The notes: generated from the letters alone by a model not told the origin. Counted from the first letter of the stretch, positions 31,101 to 38,300 are shown. The stretch: 64,000 bases of DNA from an uncultured Clostridia bacterium (GCA_944387405.1 CALXET010000004.1:52985-116984); one strand, 5' to 3'. Program-made: numbers and translations.

Positions 31101-32405
31101 TACTATAGTTGCAATCTCTTCATCTGTATATTTATCGATATATTTAATATTTACTTGTCCATTTATATTTATGTTTGTATCTGCTGTATCTTCAACTTCT
31201 TTTGTAAATTCATTTGTTGGTAAATTTATATTTGCTGAAACATAATTTGTCATACTATCTTGTAATGTATTTATATCTTTGTACAATACTTCTATATTTT
31301 TTTCTATTGTTATCGTCTTTGGTCCATCTTCAAAAGTATTTATATCTGGTACATTTTCATTCCAAACAATACTTTCTCTTTCTGAATCGTATGATCCACC
31401 ATCTAATTCAGATTCTCCTTCATTTATTGCATATGGCATATTATCTTCGATTACAATTTCAGCATCACCAATATAATCATTTATTGTTGCTTCATATACT
31501 AAGTTATAACTTACTTTGTCATTTTGTGAATCTATACTTGCTGTTCCTTCTTTTGTAATAGTAGCATCAACTGATGGTTCTTTTAATCTATAGTAATATG
31601 TTACAACTTGATCTTCTTTTGTATATGTTCCTGTTGCAGCTCCAACAATTGATACTACTTCATAATTTTGTGCAACATTTCCAGGAGCACTTGCTGTATA
31701 TGTTTCACCTTGTTTTCCTTCTAAAACTGCGTCTGCTACTACACCACCATCTCTAGAAGGTACTTTTGTAGTTGTATTTGTTCCATCTTTCTCTTGAATA
31801 TAATAATGTACTGTAACTTTTGCATATTTATCTACATTTGTTATTGTTTTTGTTTCTTGGTCAACACTTTCTTTTTCATAATAATCATCATATAGGTTCT
31901 CCTCATCTATTACATATTCAATCTCATTTCCTGATGAATCATATCTAGGAAGATTTTCAAACGTATATTCCCATGTGTTTTCTGAGGTAGCATATGATGA
32001 ATTTATAACTTGTGTATATTTCGCCCTATTTCCTGTTGCAGATAAAGTAATATTTTGTGGACGTCTACCATCTGCATTATTGTCATCATCCCATACTTTA
32101 GTTACATGTACTTCTTTAGTATGACTAATTGGAATTGTTAAACTTGTATTTACTTCTTCTCTTTTCTCTGGTGTATAAAGTTCAACCGTTGAATATACCG
32201 TATTAGTTATACTATCATTCATTTTATTAATATTTTTATAAACTAAATTTATATTTTTAGGATAATATAAATGATCAGTTTCACCATTAAGTGCATCAAC
32301 TTGTGATGTTAAATTCCATGTAATTGTATTATCATCCTCATTATATACGCCATAAGCTAATTCTGACTCTTCTTCTATAATAGCTCCTGCTAAATAATCC
32401 ACCAT
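19146..32405 (-). CDS. Gene M, downstream frame: giant MucBP/DUF11-repeat surface protein (4,419 aa visible)
   Basis: This is the C-terminal nine tenths of a giant surface protein. The ATG at 32405 has no ribosome binding site and lies inside a repeat module, so it is probably not a real start; the frame continues from the gene upstream after a one-base shift. Contents in order: the end of a DUF11-like module, a Cna-B domain (about 97-190, VTKVWDDDNNADGRRP), a MucBP module, then alternating DUF11-like modules (DKVxYxIxY...LPYxID...TITW) and pairs or triplets of MucBP modules (YVDKYTxEEI...GYTLIEEP). A more varied MucBP array follows (about 3675-4158), then a DUF11-like domain (about 4230), the motif MITISTG, a helix (4380-4400) and a charged tail. 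MucBP modules bind mucin in known proteins, so a mucus adhesin is likely. Confidence 0.75.
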   Translation of the reverse strand: MVDYLAGAIIEEESELAYGVYNEDDNTITWNLTSQVDALNGETDHLYYPKNINLVYKNINKMNDSITNTVYSTVELYTPEKREEVNTSLTIPISHTKEVHVTKVWDDDNNADGRRPQNITLSATGNRAKYTQVINSSYATSENTWEYTFENLPRYDSSGNEIEYVIDEENLYDDYYEKESVDQETKTITNVDKYAKVTVHYYIQEKDGTNTTTKVPSRDGGVVADAVLEGKQGETYTASAPGNVAQNYEVVSIVGAATGTYTKEDQVVTYYYRLKEPSVDATITKEGTASIDSQNDKVSYNLVYEATINDYIGDAEIVIEDNMPYAINEGESELDGGSYDSERESIVWNENVPDINTFEDGPKTITIEKNIEVLYKDINTLQDSMTNYVSANINLPTNEFTKEVEDTADTNININGQVNIKYIDKYTDEEIATIVTKTGKVGASYDVSSDKKNISGYTLIEEPAEKTGTYTEAAQEKVYKKKKNTTVHVTYIDEYTNEEIADEVTISGYQGKAYETELKTIDGYVYSRDTENTTGTMSRNTIEVKYYYKKEATVLVHYYKEGTEEKVSEDVVLNGYVGESYTTEEADDIPPEYELVSDPLNKNGTYADGQTVVIYYYRVRSFEVKENTLTKVGTDEITSVNDKVTYTLNYRATISKYKGQGSLSITDRLPYAIDEDASDLNGGTYDETQKTITWTVDLGEIDTYTNGDKAINETRTIEVLYKDIDTLQNSMTNQVSARVELPDVSGNITKDASKDTLIKVYGNVEVKYVDKYTSEEIETKVTKTDKVGASYDVSSDKKEIEGYTLIEEPAEKAGTYTEAAQEKVYYYAKNTTVHVKYVDVDTGREIAEAEIISGYEGKEYTTDKKEIEYYTYQKDSGNTSGNMSREQTEVVYYYKLNDANISDKITKDGTDVITSRKDKVSYIISYEATVDTYIGEASLKVVDTLPYDIDEGESNLAGGTYNPVDRTITWNVPLEDIDTLATGENLPEIISFEKDIEVLYKNVDLTQDKLTNNIQATLNLPDQEREETVENTADTNINVNGSVVVKYVDKYSSEEIETQVTKSGKVGTKFDVTDDEKKIEGYTIVEEPAEKTGTYSETAQEKVYYYAKNSTVNVTYIDEYTDEEIDGKEIISGYEGKAYNTEQKTIDGYDFTRVEGNASGTMARDTIEVKYYYKKKSTVLVHYYEENTTNKVAEDVVLNGHVGESYTTQEAENIPPEYELAVSPSNKNGTYVDGQTVVTYYYRVRSFEVKENTLTKTGTDEITSVNDKVIYTLNYKATISKYKGAGTLTLTDTLPYAINEEESNLDGGTYDEAKKTITWTIDLGDIDTYTNGDKSIDETREIEVLYTDVDTLQDNMTNQVSAKVDLPEVSGNITKDANKVTEINVYGNVEVKYLDKYTSEEIETKVTKTDKVGKTFDVTGDKKSVEGYTLIEEPVEKTGTYTETNQEKIYYYAKNTSVNVKYVDIDTGREIATAETISGYEGKEYTTTKKEIENYTYQKDSGNTAGNMAREKIEVVYYYKLNDSNITDMVTKEGTTDIDSRDDKVSYKITYAATIETYIGKANVVLTDKLPYEIDEEKSKLDGGTYDADAKTITWNVDLGDIDTLETGANVPEKVSIEKNIEVLYKDIDVVQNNMTNEITATLNLPAQNKTEETTDTYSTNINVNGDVVVKYVDKYTSEEISNKETKSGKVGTAFDVTEDKKEIDGYTIVEEPEEKTGTFTEASQEKVYYYAKNTTVHVTYIDEYTNEEIADEVTISGYQGKAYETELKTIDGYVYSRDTENTTGTMSRNTIEVKYYYKKEATVLVHYYKEGTEEKVSEDVVLNGYVGESYTTEEADDIPPEYELVSDPVNKNGTYADGQIVVTYYYRVRSFDVIENSLSKIGTTEITSESQKVKYTINYRATVSKYKGTGTLTLIDRLPYTIDEDASDLDGGTYDETQKTITWTVDLGEIDTYTNGDKVINETRDIEVLYENIDTLQNSMTNQVSARVDLPDVGGNISKDSSVDTLIKIYGNVDVKYVDKYSSEEIETKVTKTDKVGASYDVSSDKKEIEGYTLIEEPTEKTGTYTEAAQEKVYYYAKNTTVNVKYVNVDTGREIAEAEIISGYEGKEYTTDKKEIEYYTYQKDSGNTSGNMARNGVEVVYYYKLNDANIVDGITKYGTEEITSRNDKVNYIISYEATVDTYIGDASLEIVDKLPYAIEENGAVLDGGIYNPVDKTITWNIDLESIDTLETGENVPKKITIEKDIEVLYKNVDLTENKLTNQVSGKLYLESQDKETTVEDTSDTNINVNGNVVVKYIDKYTDEEISENVTKSGKIGTAFDVTEDKKLVEGYTIVEEPAEKTGTFAEAAQEKLYYYAKNSAVHVTYIDEYTDTEIESDETISGYEGKSYNTEQKTIDGYDFSRVEGTSSGTMTRDTIEVKYYYKKKATVLVHYYEENTTNKVAEDVVLNGHVGENYKTTESEDIPPEYELVSDPVNKNGVYADGQTVVTYYYRVRSFEVKENILTKDGTDEITSVNDKVTYTITYKAEIGKYKGKATLNIVDTLPYAIDEGASNLNGGTYDETQKTITWTIDLGDIDTYTDGDKVINETRTIEVLFEDVDTLQNNMTNHVSVRVDLPEVSGNVTKDANKVTEINVYGNVEVKYLDKYTSEEIETKVTKTDKVGKTFDVTGDKKSVEGYTLIEEPVEKTGTYTETNQEKIYYYAKNTSVNVKYVDIDTGREIATAETISGYEGKEYTTTKKEIENYTYQKDSGNTAGNMAREKIEVVYYYKLNDSNITDMVTKEGTTDIDSRDDKVSYKITYAATIETYIGKANVVLTDKLPYEIDEEKSKLDGGTYDADAKTITWNVDLGDIDTLETGANVPEEVSIEKNIEVLYKDIDVVQNGMTNEITATLNLPAQSKTEEVTDTYSTNINVNGNVVVKYVDKYSSEEIETQVTKSGKVGTAFDVTGDKKEISGYTLIEEPAEKVGTYTETSQEKVYYYAKNTTVHVEYIDEYTDEKISDDVTIQGYQGKAYDTELKTIDGYAYSRDTENTSGIMSRDTVEVKYYYKKESTVLVHYYKEGTGEKVSEDVVLHGYVGENYTTQEADDIPPEYELVSDPLNKNGTYADGQTVVTYYYRVRSFEVKENTLTKVGTDEITSVNDKVTYTLNYKATIGEYKGKGTLSIVDKLPYQIEESESNLGDGVYDSENKTITWTIDLGDIDTYTNGDKGINETKTIEVLYKNIDTLQNSMTNQVSARVDLPDVGGNVTKDATKETAINVYGDVNVKYLDKYTSEEISTTVTKTDKVGASYDVSSDKKEIEGYTLIEEPAEKAGTYTEAAQEKVYYYAKNTTVHVKYVDKVTNDEIASDENIIGYERKQYTTEKKIINNYTYVEDSKNTSGIMTRETIEVVYYYLQNTQVRVEHVDKNTNDVMETEIIKGLEGDTCETNSKNFEGYILVEEPEEKTVTMTKDEIVVRYYYAHISAGVLEKHIVESTGEVLYQELHEGKEGDEYSISERDFEGYDLIMSKYPVNADGYMGKDLIEVIYYYELKDANIIKNEVTKEGTASIDERTDKVSYNIVYEGVIDTYRGEVAVYLEDTLPYDIDVEESDLDGGTYNEETRTITWYENVGEIDTLETGENVPATIRVEKTIEVLYKDIDIYQDSMINEIKGVMYLPADNKTVEDEGEYETEIAVKGDLVVKYIDKNTNEEISSRVEKTGRVGTEYDVTGDKKEISGYTLIEEPAVKTGTYTEESQEKIYYYAKNTDVHVTYIDKISKEEIAEEELIEGYEGQKYATDKKEIEGYTFVEDSGNTEGEMTRERTEVVYYYLYKTKVRVEHRDKYTDGLLGEEEQEGLEGEVYESSAKDFEGYVLVEEPENRTVTMTKEEIVLVYYYSYISGGVIEKHIDEITGEVLDEEVYEGQEGEPYTTSDKEFKGYDLVEEKYPSNATGTMMRDVIEVKYYYIKKATVRVEYIDKVNDNKLTEDVIIEGHENDPYRTEEKEFEGYDLVEIPENATGEMKVTVNEDETYETEIVVKYYYKYISEGVVEKHIDDVTGEVITEEKHTGYEGDKYETKEKEIAGYELVKEKYPENATGTMKRDLIEVDYYYKKKVTIRVEYKDKANDNKLIEDVIIEGSENDEYKTEQKEFEGYDFIEVVGEPEGIMIPGEEIVVTYYYIRPAEVITRYLEEGTEEEIAPEEVTRGHEGDEYVTAAKQIEYYKISKLPDNAVGTMKDTIYVTYYYKKKTVDFSLDKTIDSMKVEGKAQRITNEDLVKAEVYRKSINSTDIKVVFNIKVTNEGEIAGKVDILEKIPEYLSMSEKDNPGWTVEGEEARYETETIEAGKSKTYKVVMTWKKGDGHFGMQKNIAKIEKVITPSGFDEENLQNNSDESEVMITISTGVEKVSGIVLIALIYMLAIIYMNRKLTFAKVEVEDDKKEK
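26870..27209 (-). repeat. Near-identical block shared with 30620-30959
   Basis: About 340 bp match the block 3,750 bp away almost perfectly. In the other copy the match ends exactly where a 14-T run replaces the normal sequence. Confidence 0.75.
27421..28280 (-). repeat. Near-identical block shared with 23671-24530
   Basis: About 860 bp are nearly identical to the block 3,750 bp away, with only scattered single-base differences in the lines I compared. This points to recent duplication or gene conversion of a two-cycle unit. Confidence 0.75.
30955..30968 (-). repeat. 14-base homopolymer (poly-A on coding strand) inside gene M
   Basis: Fourteen consecutive T on the plus strand encode four Lys in EKVYKKKKNTT, where all the other repeats I compared read EKVYYYAKN or EKIYYYAKN with T5-T6 followed by a varied sequence. 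The replacement keeps length and frame. Such a run is prone to slippage in replication and in sequencing. Confidence 0.8.
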
Positions 32406-32439
32406 TGTTATTGTGGCTTTTCCTTTATAATTTGATATA

Positions 32440-32480
32440 TCAACATTTGCTTCAATAGTATATGGTACTCCGTGCTGTTA
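32440..32480 (-). other. Frameshift site joining the two frames of gene M
   Basis: The upstream frame ends with TGA at 32454-32452 while the downstream frame is already open. Aligning this module to a sister module (TEITSESQKVKYTINY...SKYKG) gives exactly 25 residues in each if one base near 32466 is skipped. The joined region would be 15,019 bases, which is 3 x 5,006 plus one, so removing a single base restores one frame of about 5,005 aa. Reading TGA as an amino acid would not help, because more stops follow. I see no slippery heptamer or homopolymer, so an assembly error or real mutation is more likely than programmed frameshifting. Confidence 0.75.
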
Positions 32481-34164
32481 CATCATCTATTTCACTTAAT
32501 GAGCTTGTCTTCGTTACGGTATTATTACTAATAACACCTTCTTCATAACTATAGTAATAAATTACTTCTGTTCTCTCTGTTCCAATTATTCCAGTTGCAT
32601 TATCTGGTGTAGATACAAGTTCGCAATTTGCAGGCACTTCTGAACTTGGACTTGTTGTATATTCATCTCCTGGAAATCCCTCTATAATTTCATCTGGTGC
32701 TAATTTTTCTTTTGTTCCTTCTTTATAATGATGTACTATAACATCAGATTGTTGAACTTTTGTAGGTAAATTAAAATATACTTGACAGTTAGAACTTCCT
32801 TTACCTCTCTCTAAATAAAATACACTTAAAGTATGTTCTTTTTCAGTATCACTATTCCAGTCTGAGCCTAAAATATCAGTTAAATTTGTTCTTTTATTTA
32901 CAACACCATTTTCTTTTAAACCTTTATATAATATAACTTCATTATTAGCAAAATTAATGTCTGCTGATATTTGATTATGAATTCCTCCAATATCTATTAC
33001 TAATTTTCCATCAATAAAAATCCATATGTCATCATCACCAGAAAATTCAAATGTAATATCTTCTCCAGTTGATGTCTGTCCATTTTCTGTCATATAAAAA
33101 GGTGTATGAATTTTCATTCCAAAATGATAAATAGCATCTTTATAATTTACCCCTGAATTAAATGGGAAGAATCCTTTTATTGCAGATCCACCATCACTAT
33201 AATATTTAACTTTTTCATCTGACCATGCTAAATCAACATCACTTTTAGGAATACCATTTTCAAAATAAGCTTCAAATTGATTTGAATCAAATTTATAAAA
33301 ACCATTTCCTTGTTTTACAAAAGGAAGTCCAACATTTGTATAACTATCTTTTCCTTCTTCTATATTCTCATCAAAAATACCATTATCTTCTACTTTAAAT
33401 TGAATATTTCCATTTTCATCTAGTTCATTTTCAACAAGACCTGAATATGGAAGCTCTGGATCTCCAATTGAACGTACATTTTTTGTCCATCTATTCCAAT
33501 CACTAGTTGTAAATTTATAATCACCTAATGTTGTTGTAGTTGCTCCTTCTGTAAAATATAAACCTTGCGAAGTTGTATCAACTACTCTACCACCGTACTC
33601 AAATAATTCATCTGGATCATATTTAAAAAATGTTGCATCTCTATAAGCAACTTCCCAATTGTCTTCAATAGTAATCGTTATTTCATTTGATGTAACAGTT
33701 TCTCCATCATACTGCACTGTTGCTTGAATTCTAACCGTTCCAATGTGTGTTCCTGTAACCTTATTTCCATTAATTTCAACATCACCAAGATTTTCAGAAA
33801 CAGTAGAATATGCAACAGTTCCCACTTCTCCTAAATCTTGTCCATCATTTGTAATAACATGTACTTCTAATGTTCCATAATCTCCATCCTTAACAGAAAT
33901 AACATCTCTGGTTGATGTTATATAAACTCTTTTTATATAACCAGATGCTCTTGTTTCTGTTAATGTTTGCCCTATCTGCGTAATACCCTTTTTTATGAAA
34001 TTACTAGCTTTCTCGTTAGTACTAACTATCACTACACACACAAGTACTAAAATTGCAATTATAAATGCTATTACATTTCTTGGTCTTAATAAAGCTTTTC
34101 TTTTTCCTTTCTCAGTTTGATTTCCAAGATTCTGGCTAAACTTTTGATCCTTCCCTTGTTTCAT
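32452..34164 (-). CDS. Gene M, upstream frame: fibro-slime domain N-terminal part
   Basis: This 570-residue open frame is the start of the giant gene. A basic N-terminus (about 1-30) is followed by one membrane helix (31-48), a BIG-like beta domain (about 78-167), and a region ending in a fibro-slime/PA14-like domain (about 275-468). The key segment is FSGDDDIWIFIDGKLVIDIG (374-393), followed by GIHNQ and a later FYLERGKGSSN (449-459); this domain family is linked to carbohydrate or extracellular matrix contact. A MucBP module (about 474-538) follows, then the start of a DUF11-like module that is cut by a TGA stop and completed in the next frame. The start follows AAGGGGGAG and a good promoter. 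As a free product it would be membrane-anchored with no wall-spanning stalk. Confidence 0.8.
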   Translation of the reverse strand: MKQGKDQKFSQNLGNQTEKGKRKALLRPRNVIAFIIAILVLVCVVIVSTNEKASNFIKKGITQIGQTLTETRASGYIKRVYITSTRDVISVKDGDYGTLEVHVITNDGQDLGEVGTVAYSTVSENLGDVEINGNKVTGTHIGTVRIQATVQYDGETVTSNEITITIEDNWEVAYRDATFFKYDPDELFEYGGRVVDTTSQGLYFTEGATTTTLGDYKFTTSDWNRWTKNVRSIGDPELPYSGLVENELDENGNIQFKVEDNGIFDENIEEGKDSYTNVGLPFVKQGNGFYKFDSNQFEAYFENGIPKSDVDLAWSDEKVKYYSDGGSAIKGFFPFNSGVNYKDAIYHFGMKIHTPFYMTENGQTSTGEDITFEFSGDDDIWIFIDGKLVIDIGGIHNQISADINFANNEVILYKGLKENGVVNKRTNLTDILGSDWNSDTEKEHTLSVFYLERGKGSSNCQVYFNLPTKVQQSDVIVHHYKEGTKEKLAPDEIIEGFPGDEYTTSPSSEVPANCELVSTPDNATGIIGTERTEVIYYYSYEEGVISNNTVTKTSSLSEIDDVTARSTIYY

Positions 34165-34213
34165 TTTGGACTCCCCCTTAATAACCTTTCTTCTTATTAT
34201 TAATTTAATTTTT

Positions 34214-34241
34214 ATTATAAAAAGCTTATTTTTCTTGTAAA
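34214..34241 (-). promoter_or_regulatory. Putative promoter of giant gene M
   Basis: On the minus strand TTTACA (34236-34241), 16 bases, then a perfect TATAAT (34214-34219), 50 bases before the ATG. The intergenic stretch 34165-34516 also carries a TACGGAA element (34363-34369) with TACATTTTTTTGATTA after it, one perfect and one near-perfect TTATCCACA site, and the sirtuin terminator. Confidence 0.65.
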
Positions 34242-34401
34242 TATCTATTAAACTTAATTTTTTCTTTATTATTACGGCGCGCTTTTCTTAGGGTTTTATT
34301 AAGTTTTTAATACAATTATTTTACTTTTTTAGTCTTTACGTCATTATTTAATAAAAACAGCTTACGGAAACCTCTTTTTTAAGAATTGTACATTTTTTTG
34401 A

Positions 34402-34439
34402 TTATCCACTATTTATCTATTTGTTTACATTTATCCACA
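34402..34439 (+). promoter_or_regulatory. Pair of DnaA-box-like sites upstream of gene M
   Basis: TTATCCACT (34402-34410) and a perfect TTATCCACA (34431-34439), same orientation, 20 bases apart, about 170-200 bases upstream of the gene M promoter. Function unknown. Confidence 0.35.
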
Positions 34440-34483
34440 AAAAAAGACAGTTTAGTCATAATTAATAACATAAACTGTCTTTT
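34439..34483 (-). terminator. Intrinsic terminator after the sirtuin gene
   Basis: A 13-bp perfect stem (34442-34454 with 34471-34483) with a 16-base loop is followed on the minus strand by seven T. Confidence 0.8.
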
Positions 34484-34516
34484 ACTTTTATTTTACTTTT
34501 ATTTTTTACTTACTTT

Positions 34517-35233
34517 TCATATATTTTTAAACACATTACCTAAACTATCATTTATTACTAAATCAGCCCTACTGTCCATTTGAGTTGAATCTCGATTTAT
34601 TAGCACTAATTTCTTTCCTTTAAAATAGTAAATTAGACTACTTGCAGGATATACTGTAAGTGACGTTCCTCCTATAATTAACACTTCTGCATTTCTTATA
34701 TAATCCATACTTTTCTCTACAATATTGTCATTTAAGTTTTCTCCATATAACACTACATCAGGCTTTATTATACCGCCACAACTACATATTGGTACTTTAT
34801 TACTATTAAAAACATACTCCGCACTATACTCTTTTTTACACTTCATACAATAATTTCTCAAAACACTTCCATGTAGTTCAAGTACATTTTTAGATCCAGC
34901 CTTTTGATGTAGTCCATCAATATTTTGAGTAATTACTGCTTTAAGTTTACCTTTCTTTTCAAGCTCTGAAAGTTTAATATGTGTTATATTAGGCTCATAC
35001 TTAAGAGAGTTCATTTTATCTCTATAAAACTCAAAAAACTCCTTTGTATTATTTATAAAAAAAGAATGACTCAATATTTCTTCTGGTGGATATTTGTACT
35101 TTAAATTATATAATCCATCTTTACTTCTAAAGTCAGGAATTCCACTTTCTGTTGAAACACCTGCTCCTCCAAAAAACACTATATTATCACTTTCATTAAT
35201 TATTTTTTGAAATTCTTCAATTTTTTTACTCAT
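34517..35233 (-). CDS. NAD-dependent protein deacylase (sirtuin, SIR2 family)
   Basis: This 238-residue cytosolic enzyme removes acyl groups from lysines using NAD. All core motifs are present: GAGVSTESGIPDFRS (23-37) and TQNIDGLHQ (102-110) for NAD, the catalytic His121 in LELHGS, a zinc site of Cys129, Cys132, Cys150 and Cys152, and GGTSLTVYPA (188-197). Length is standard for bacterial CobB-like sirtuins. It is a single-gene unit with its own terminator, lying between two giant surface loci with no visible link to them. There is no clear SD motif in the short leader beyond GAGTAT, so translation may be modest. Substrates cannot be read from the sequence. Confidence 0.92.
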   Translation of the reverse strand: MSKKIEEFQKIINESDNIVFFGGAGVSTESGIPDFRSKDGLYNLKYKYPPEEILSHSFFINNTKEFFEFYRDKMNSLKYEPNITHIKLSELEKKGKLKAVITQNIDGLHQKAGSKNVLELHGSVLRNYCMKCKKEYSAEYVFNSNKVPICSCGGIIKPDVVLYGENLNDNIVEKSMDYIRNAEVLIIGGTSLTVYPASSLIYYFKGKKLVLINRDSTQMDSRADLVINDSLGNVFKNI

Positions 35234-35317
35234 ATACTCACCTTCATTTTATATTAATCACTTACATCTTATTCTTTTATAATACTATTTAATTTTATCA
35301 TAATTCTTTAAAGTAAT

Positions 35318-35351
35318 AAATAAGGACTCAGATTTCTCTAAGTCCTTATTT
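35318..35351 (-). terminator. Terminator after the A2-B2 operon
   Basis: A 10-bp stem (35319-35328 with 35341-35350), with three extra pairs possible inside, lies 25 bases past the B2 stop and is followed on the minus strand by TATTACTTT. The plus side is also T-rich. Confidence 0.65.
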
Positions 35352-35374
35352 TTATTTACTATACTAAATATAGT

Positions 35375-38300
35375 TTATTCTTTTGTACTTTCTATTGTAA
35401 TGTCATCTGTAGATTTTACCATAACTACTTTTAAAGTAATTAGAATAATACCAACTGCAAGTACTATTAAAGCTATAAGCATTACAATTATAAATATTGC
35501 TTGATTTTCCATTGTTTTACTTAAACCAGTAGGTTCTGTGAATGTTACGAAGTTTGCAGCATCAGCATCTAGCTCTGCTACATAGAATCCATTTGCTGCT
35601 GATTTATTTTCATCTATAGCTTTAAGAGTATTAAATGCATATTTTGTTGTTTGCATGTATTCATAACCATTAGCTTTTGTTTCTGAAGAATCTAAACCAT
35701 CTAATATTGTAGCTGTTACTGGATCTTTAGCAGCATTACTACTATGTCCAGAGTTCCATATACCACCATCTGCAGCAGCTTCAGTAGTATTTACTTCTTC
35801 AATTTTTGCTATTTCAAATGCATTACCTGGAATAGCATACATTGATCTTCTACCAACTGAGTTTGAGTAAGCTAAAACTTCGGCTAAGTTATCATAGATC
35901 ATATCATCTAAGTCAACTGAACTTTGAAGATCTACTTGTGTTTTAATACTAATTTCAGCTGATGTTGGTTTTTCTTCATTAGCTTCTTTTACTAGGTTCA
36001 TTGTACTTAATTCTTTAGTTAAATCTTTATTAAATACATCTGGTTTGTATTCTGTATTATATGTATTTGGATATGCATATACATTGTATACAGTTGCTGG
36101 TTGATTTTGTAATAATCTTTGTCCTATATTATTTGCCTTTGTATCTCCTGTATCTAATTCATATGCTAATCTTCCTTCACCTTTATCACCTCTTTGAAGT
36201 GCTGGTGTTGTCTTTTGTGTCTTAACTATAGCATCATTGTTAGAGAACGCTACATTTGATTTAGATTCACTAATATATAATTCACCTGTATCATCTTGTA
36301 GATAATATTTTGGATTATCTCCAGGTATAACTGTATAAGAATCGTCTGAAATTAATCCATTTAGTGAAGCAAATGTAGATCCGTCTGTACCTTTATTATC
36401 TGCTGTAGCCCAGAATGCATTTTCTTCACTTACATCAGTAAGTGCTATTCCTGGATCAATGTAATCTACTAATTGATCTACTGTAGTTCTTACAGCATCA
36501 TCAGTATAATCTTCACCAGCTACTGTTATAGTGCCGTTTGCAGCTTCTGTATTATGTGTATAGTAATATAATCCTGCAAATGTACCATATTTAATATACT
36601 CTCCTGAAGCCAAATTCTCGTTTGCTTTTTTAATATGTTCATTTAACTCTTCTGTTGTATATGCATCATTTACTATTGTACTTGAAGCATAATCAACTTC
36701 AGATTTATTAGAAACTTTTACTTTGTAGTCAATTATTAATCTTGTATTCTTTAAAGCTTCCTCTTCCATATTTATATATCTAAAACCTTGTACACCGTTA
36801 GCCTCTGGCATATCTATTCCAGTAATTTTGTCACTTTCCATATATTCTTCTATGACATCACCATTATCTTCAATTGTCACTTTATAGATAGGTTCATTTT
36901 CTTTTTGTAGTTCTATTCCCTTTAAGAATTTATCTACTTGTATAATTGTATCTGCTCTTCTTTCTAGACCAAAGTCTACATTTCCAATTGTATAAACTTT
37001 CTCAACATTGTCTTCATTATTCTTAGCTGCATCTAAGATTTGATCATATGATCCACCTACATTAACTGTAAATGCACCACCTGTACTCTTCTTAGTTGTA
37101 CCAAAGTCTAGATCACTTGAATCTTCTATTTGTACTCTTAATTTAGCTGTATTAGCTTGCATTGCTGTATATTCTAGTAAAGATTTATATTTGCTTGGTT
37201 TTCCTTCTGTACCATTTACAAATTCATTTAATGTCTTATTTTCTTCTAGAACTTCATTTAAAGCAGTACCATAATTCTTAATTATATTACCATTCTCATC
37301 AAACATTTTCTCTGCTAAAGCAGTTTTTAAATCTTGTAGTTCTTTACTGTCTGCTACTGCTAACACTTCTGCTGTAGCATTATCTATTGTTCTAGAGAAT
37401 TCTATAATTCCAAGTCTTCTTGCCTCATAGTCTCTTGCATCAGAAACTCTCTTTTCATCTTCACTGTTTGTTAATCCTTCTGTATTACCTGTTAAATCAT
37501 GCCATTCATTATTAAGTGTAATTTGTTCTGTTAGAGCTTCATCTGTTTGATCATTATTTCTATGATCTTCATCAAAGTTTTCATCTATTATCTCTTGTGA
37601 TGGGTTTACTATACCATCTTGATAAGATGTATTCTTGTAATCTTGTCCGTTGTAATCCATTGTCATAGCTGTATTACCATATTCGAATCTTACAACGTAG
37701 TTACCAGATACAAAGTTTCTTAATGTATAGTTACCTTTTTCATCTGACATTGTTACTGATGTATAATCAGGGATTGCATCACCAAATGCTTTATCTGGCC
37801 ATACATATTCATATTCACCTTCTGGTATTTCTCCGTTTGTTTCATCTGCTGCAAGTTTAATCTTTTCAACTAATGAAACTGTTACACCAGGAACTCTTCC
37901 TTCTTCATCAGTAAATATACCATCACCTGTCTTAGTATTATCTGTTCCTTCTACTTCTTTATTTAAATCTTCTTCCCAAACAACACCATTTATCTCTCTT
38001 TCTCTTTGATCTTTATCTCTTAAGTATACTCTAAATACTGGTGCTGAATCAGTATCATCTTCAAACCAATTCTTATCTAGGATTGTATAGTTGATTCCGT
38101 TTTTCTCTAATGTTTCTGTCATACTGAAGTTTACGTTATCTGGAGCAGAATCTTTATCCACTCTACCAGAAACTTCACCAGCTTTGTAAGCTACGTTGTT
38201 ATTCTTTCTTAATGAATCTTCTGTGTAGAAACTTGTGAAGTTAGAAACTTCAAGTACACTATTTTTATCTCCTAATAAGTCTTGTCTTGTTTCATCTTTT

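Larger units (their letters stand above)
22230..31300 (-). repeat. Tandem repeat array with exact 1,875-bp period in gene M
   Basis: Equivalent positions recur at 22441, 24316, 26191, 28066 and 29941, exactly 1,875 bp (625 codons) apart with no net indel, giving almost five cycles. Each cycle carries two DUF11-like modules (an IDTYTNGDK type and an IDTLETGEN type) with two and three MucBP modules between them. Units two cycles apart (3,750 bp) can be far more alike than neighbours: 23671-24530 against 27421-28280, and 26870-27209 against 30620-30959, are nearly identical. Register is lost in the first DUF11-like module of this frame (near 31.4 kb) and in the varied C-terminal MucBP array. Confidence 0.85.

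Noticed and set aside
22230..31300. CRISPR-like or non-coding tandem repeat
   Set aside because: The repeat is long, has no spacers and stays open in one frame with clear protein modules.
20174..31756. Many plus-strand open frames (up to 362 codons) opposite gene M
   Set aside because: They are Leu/Tyr/His-rich, start without ribosome binding sites, repeat with the same 1,875-bp period as gene M, and are plain antisense shadows of its biased codons.
32440..32480. TGA read as an amino acid, joining the frames of gene M
   Set aside because: Reading through the TGA meets further stops within a few codons in that frame; only a one-base shift restores the repeat module.
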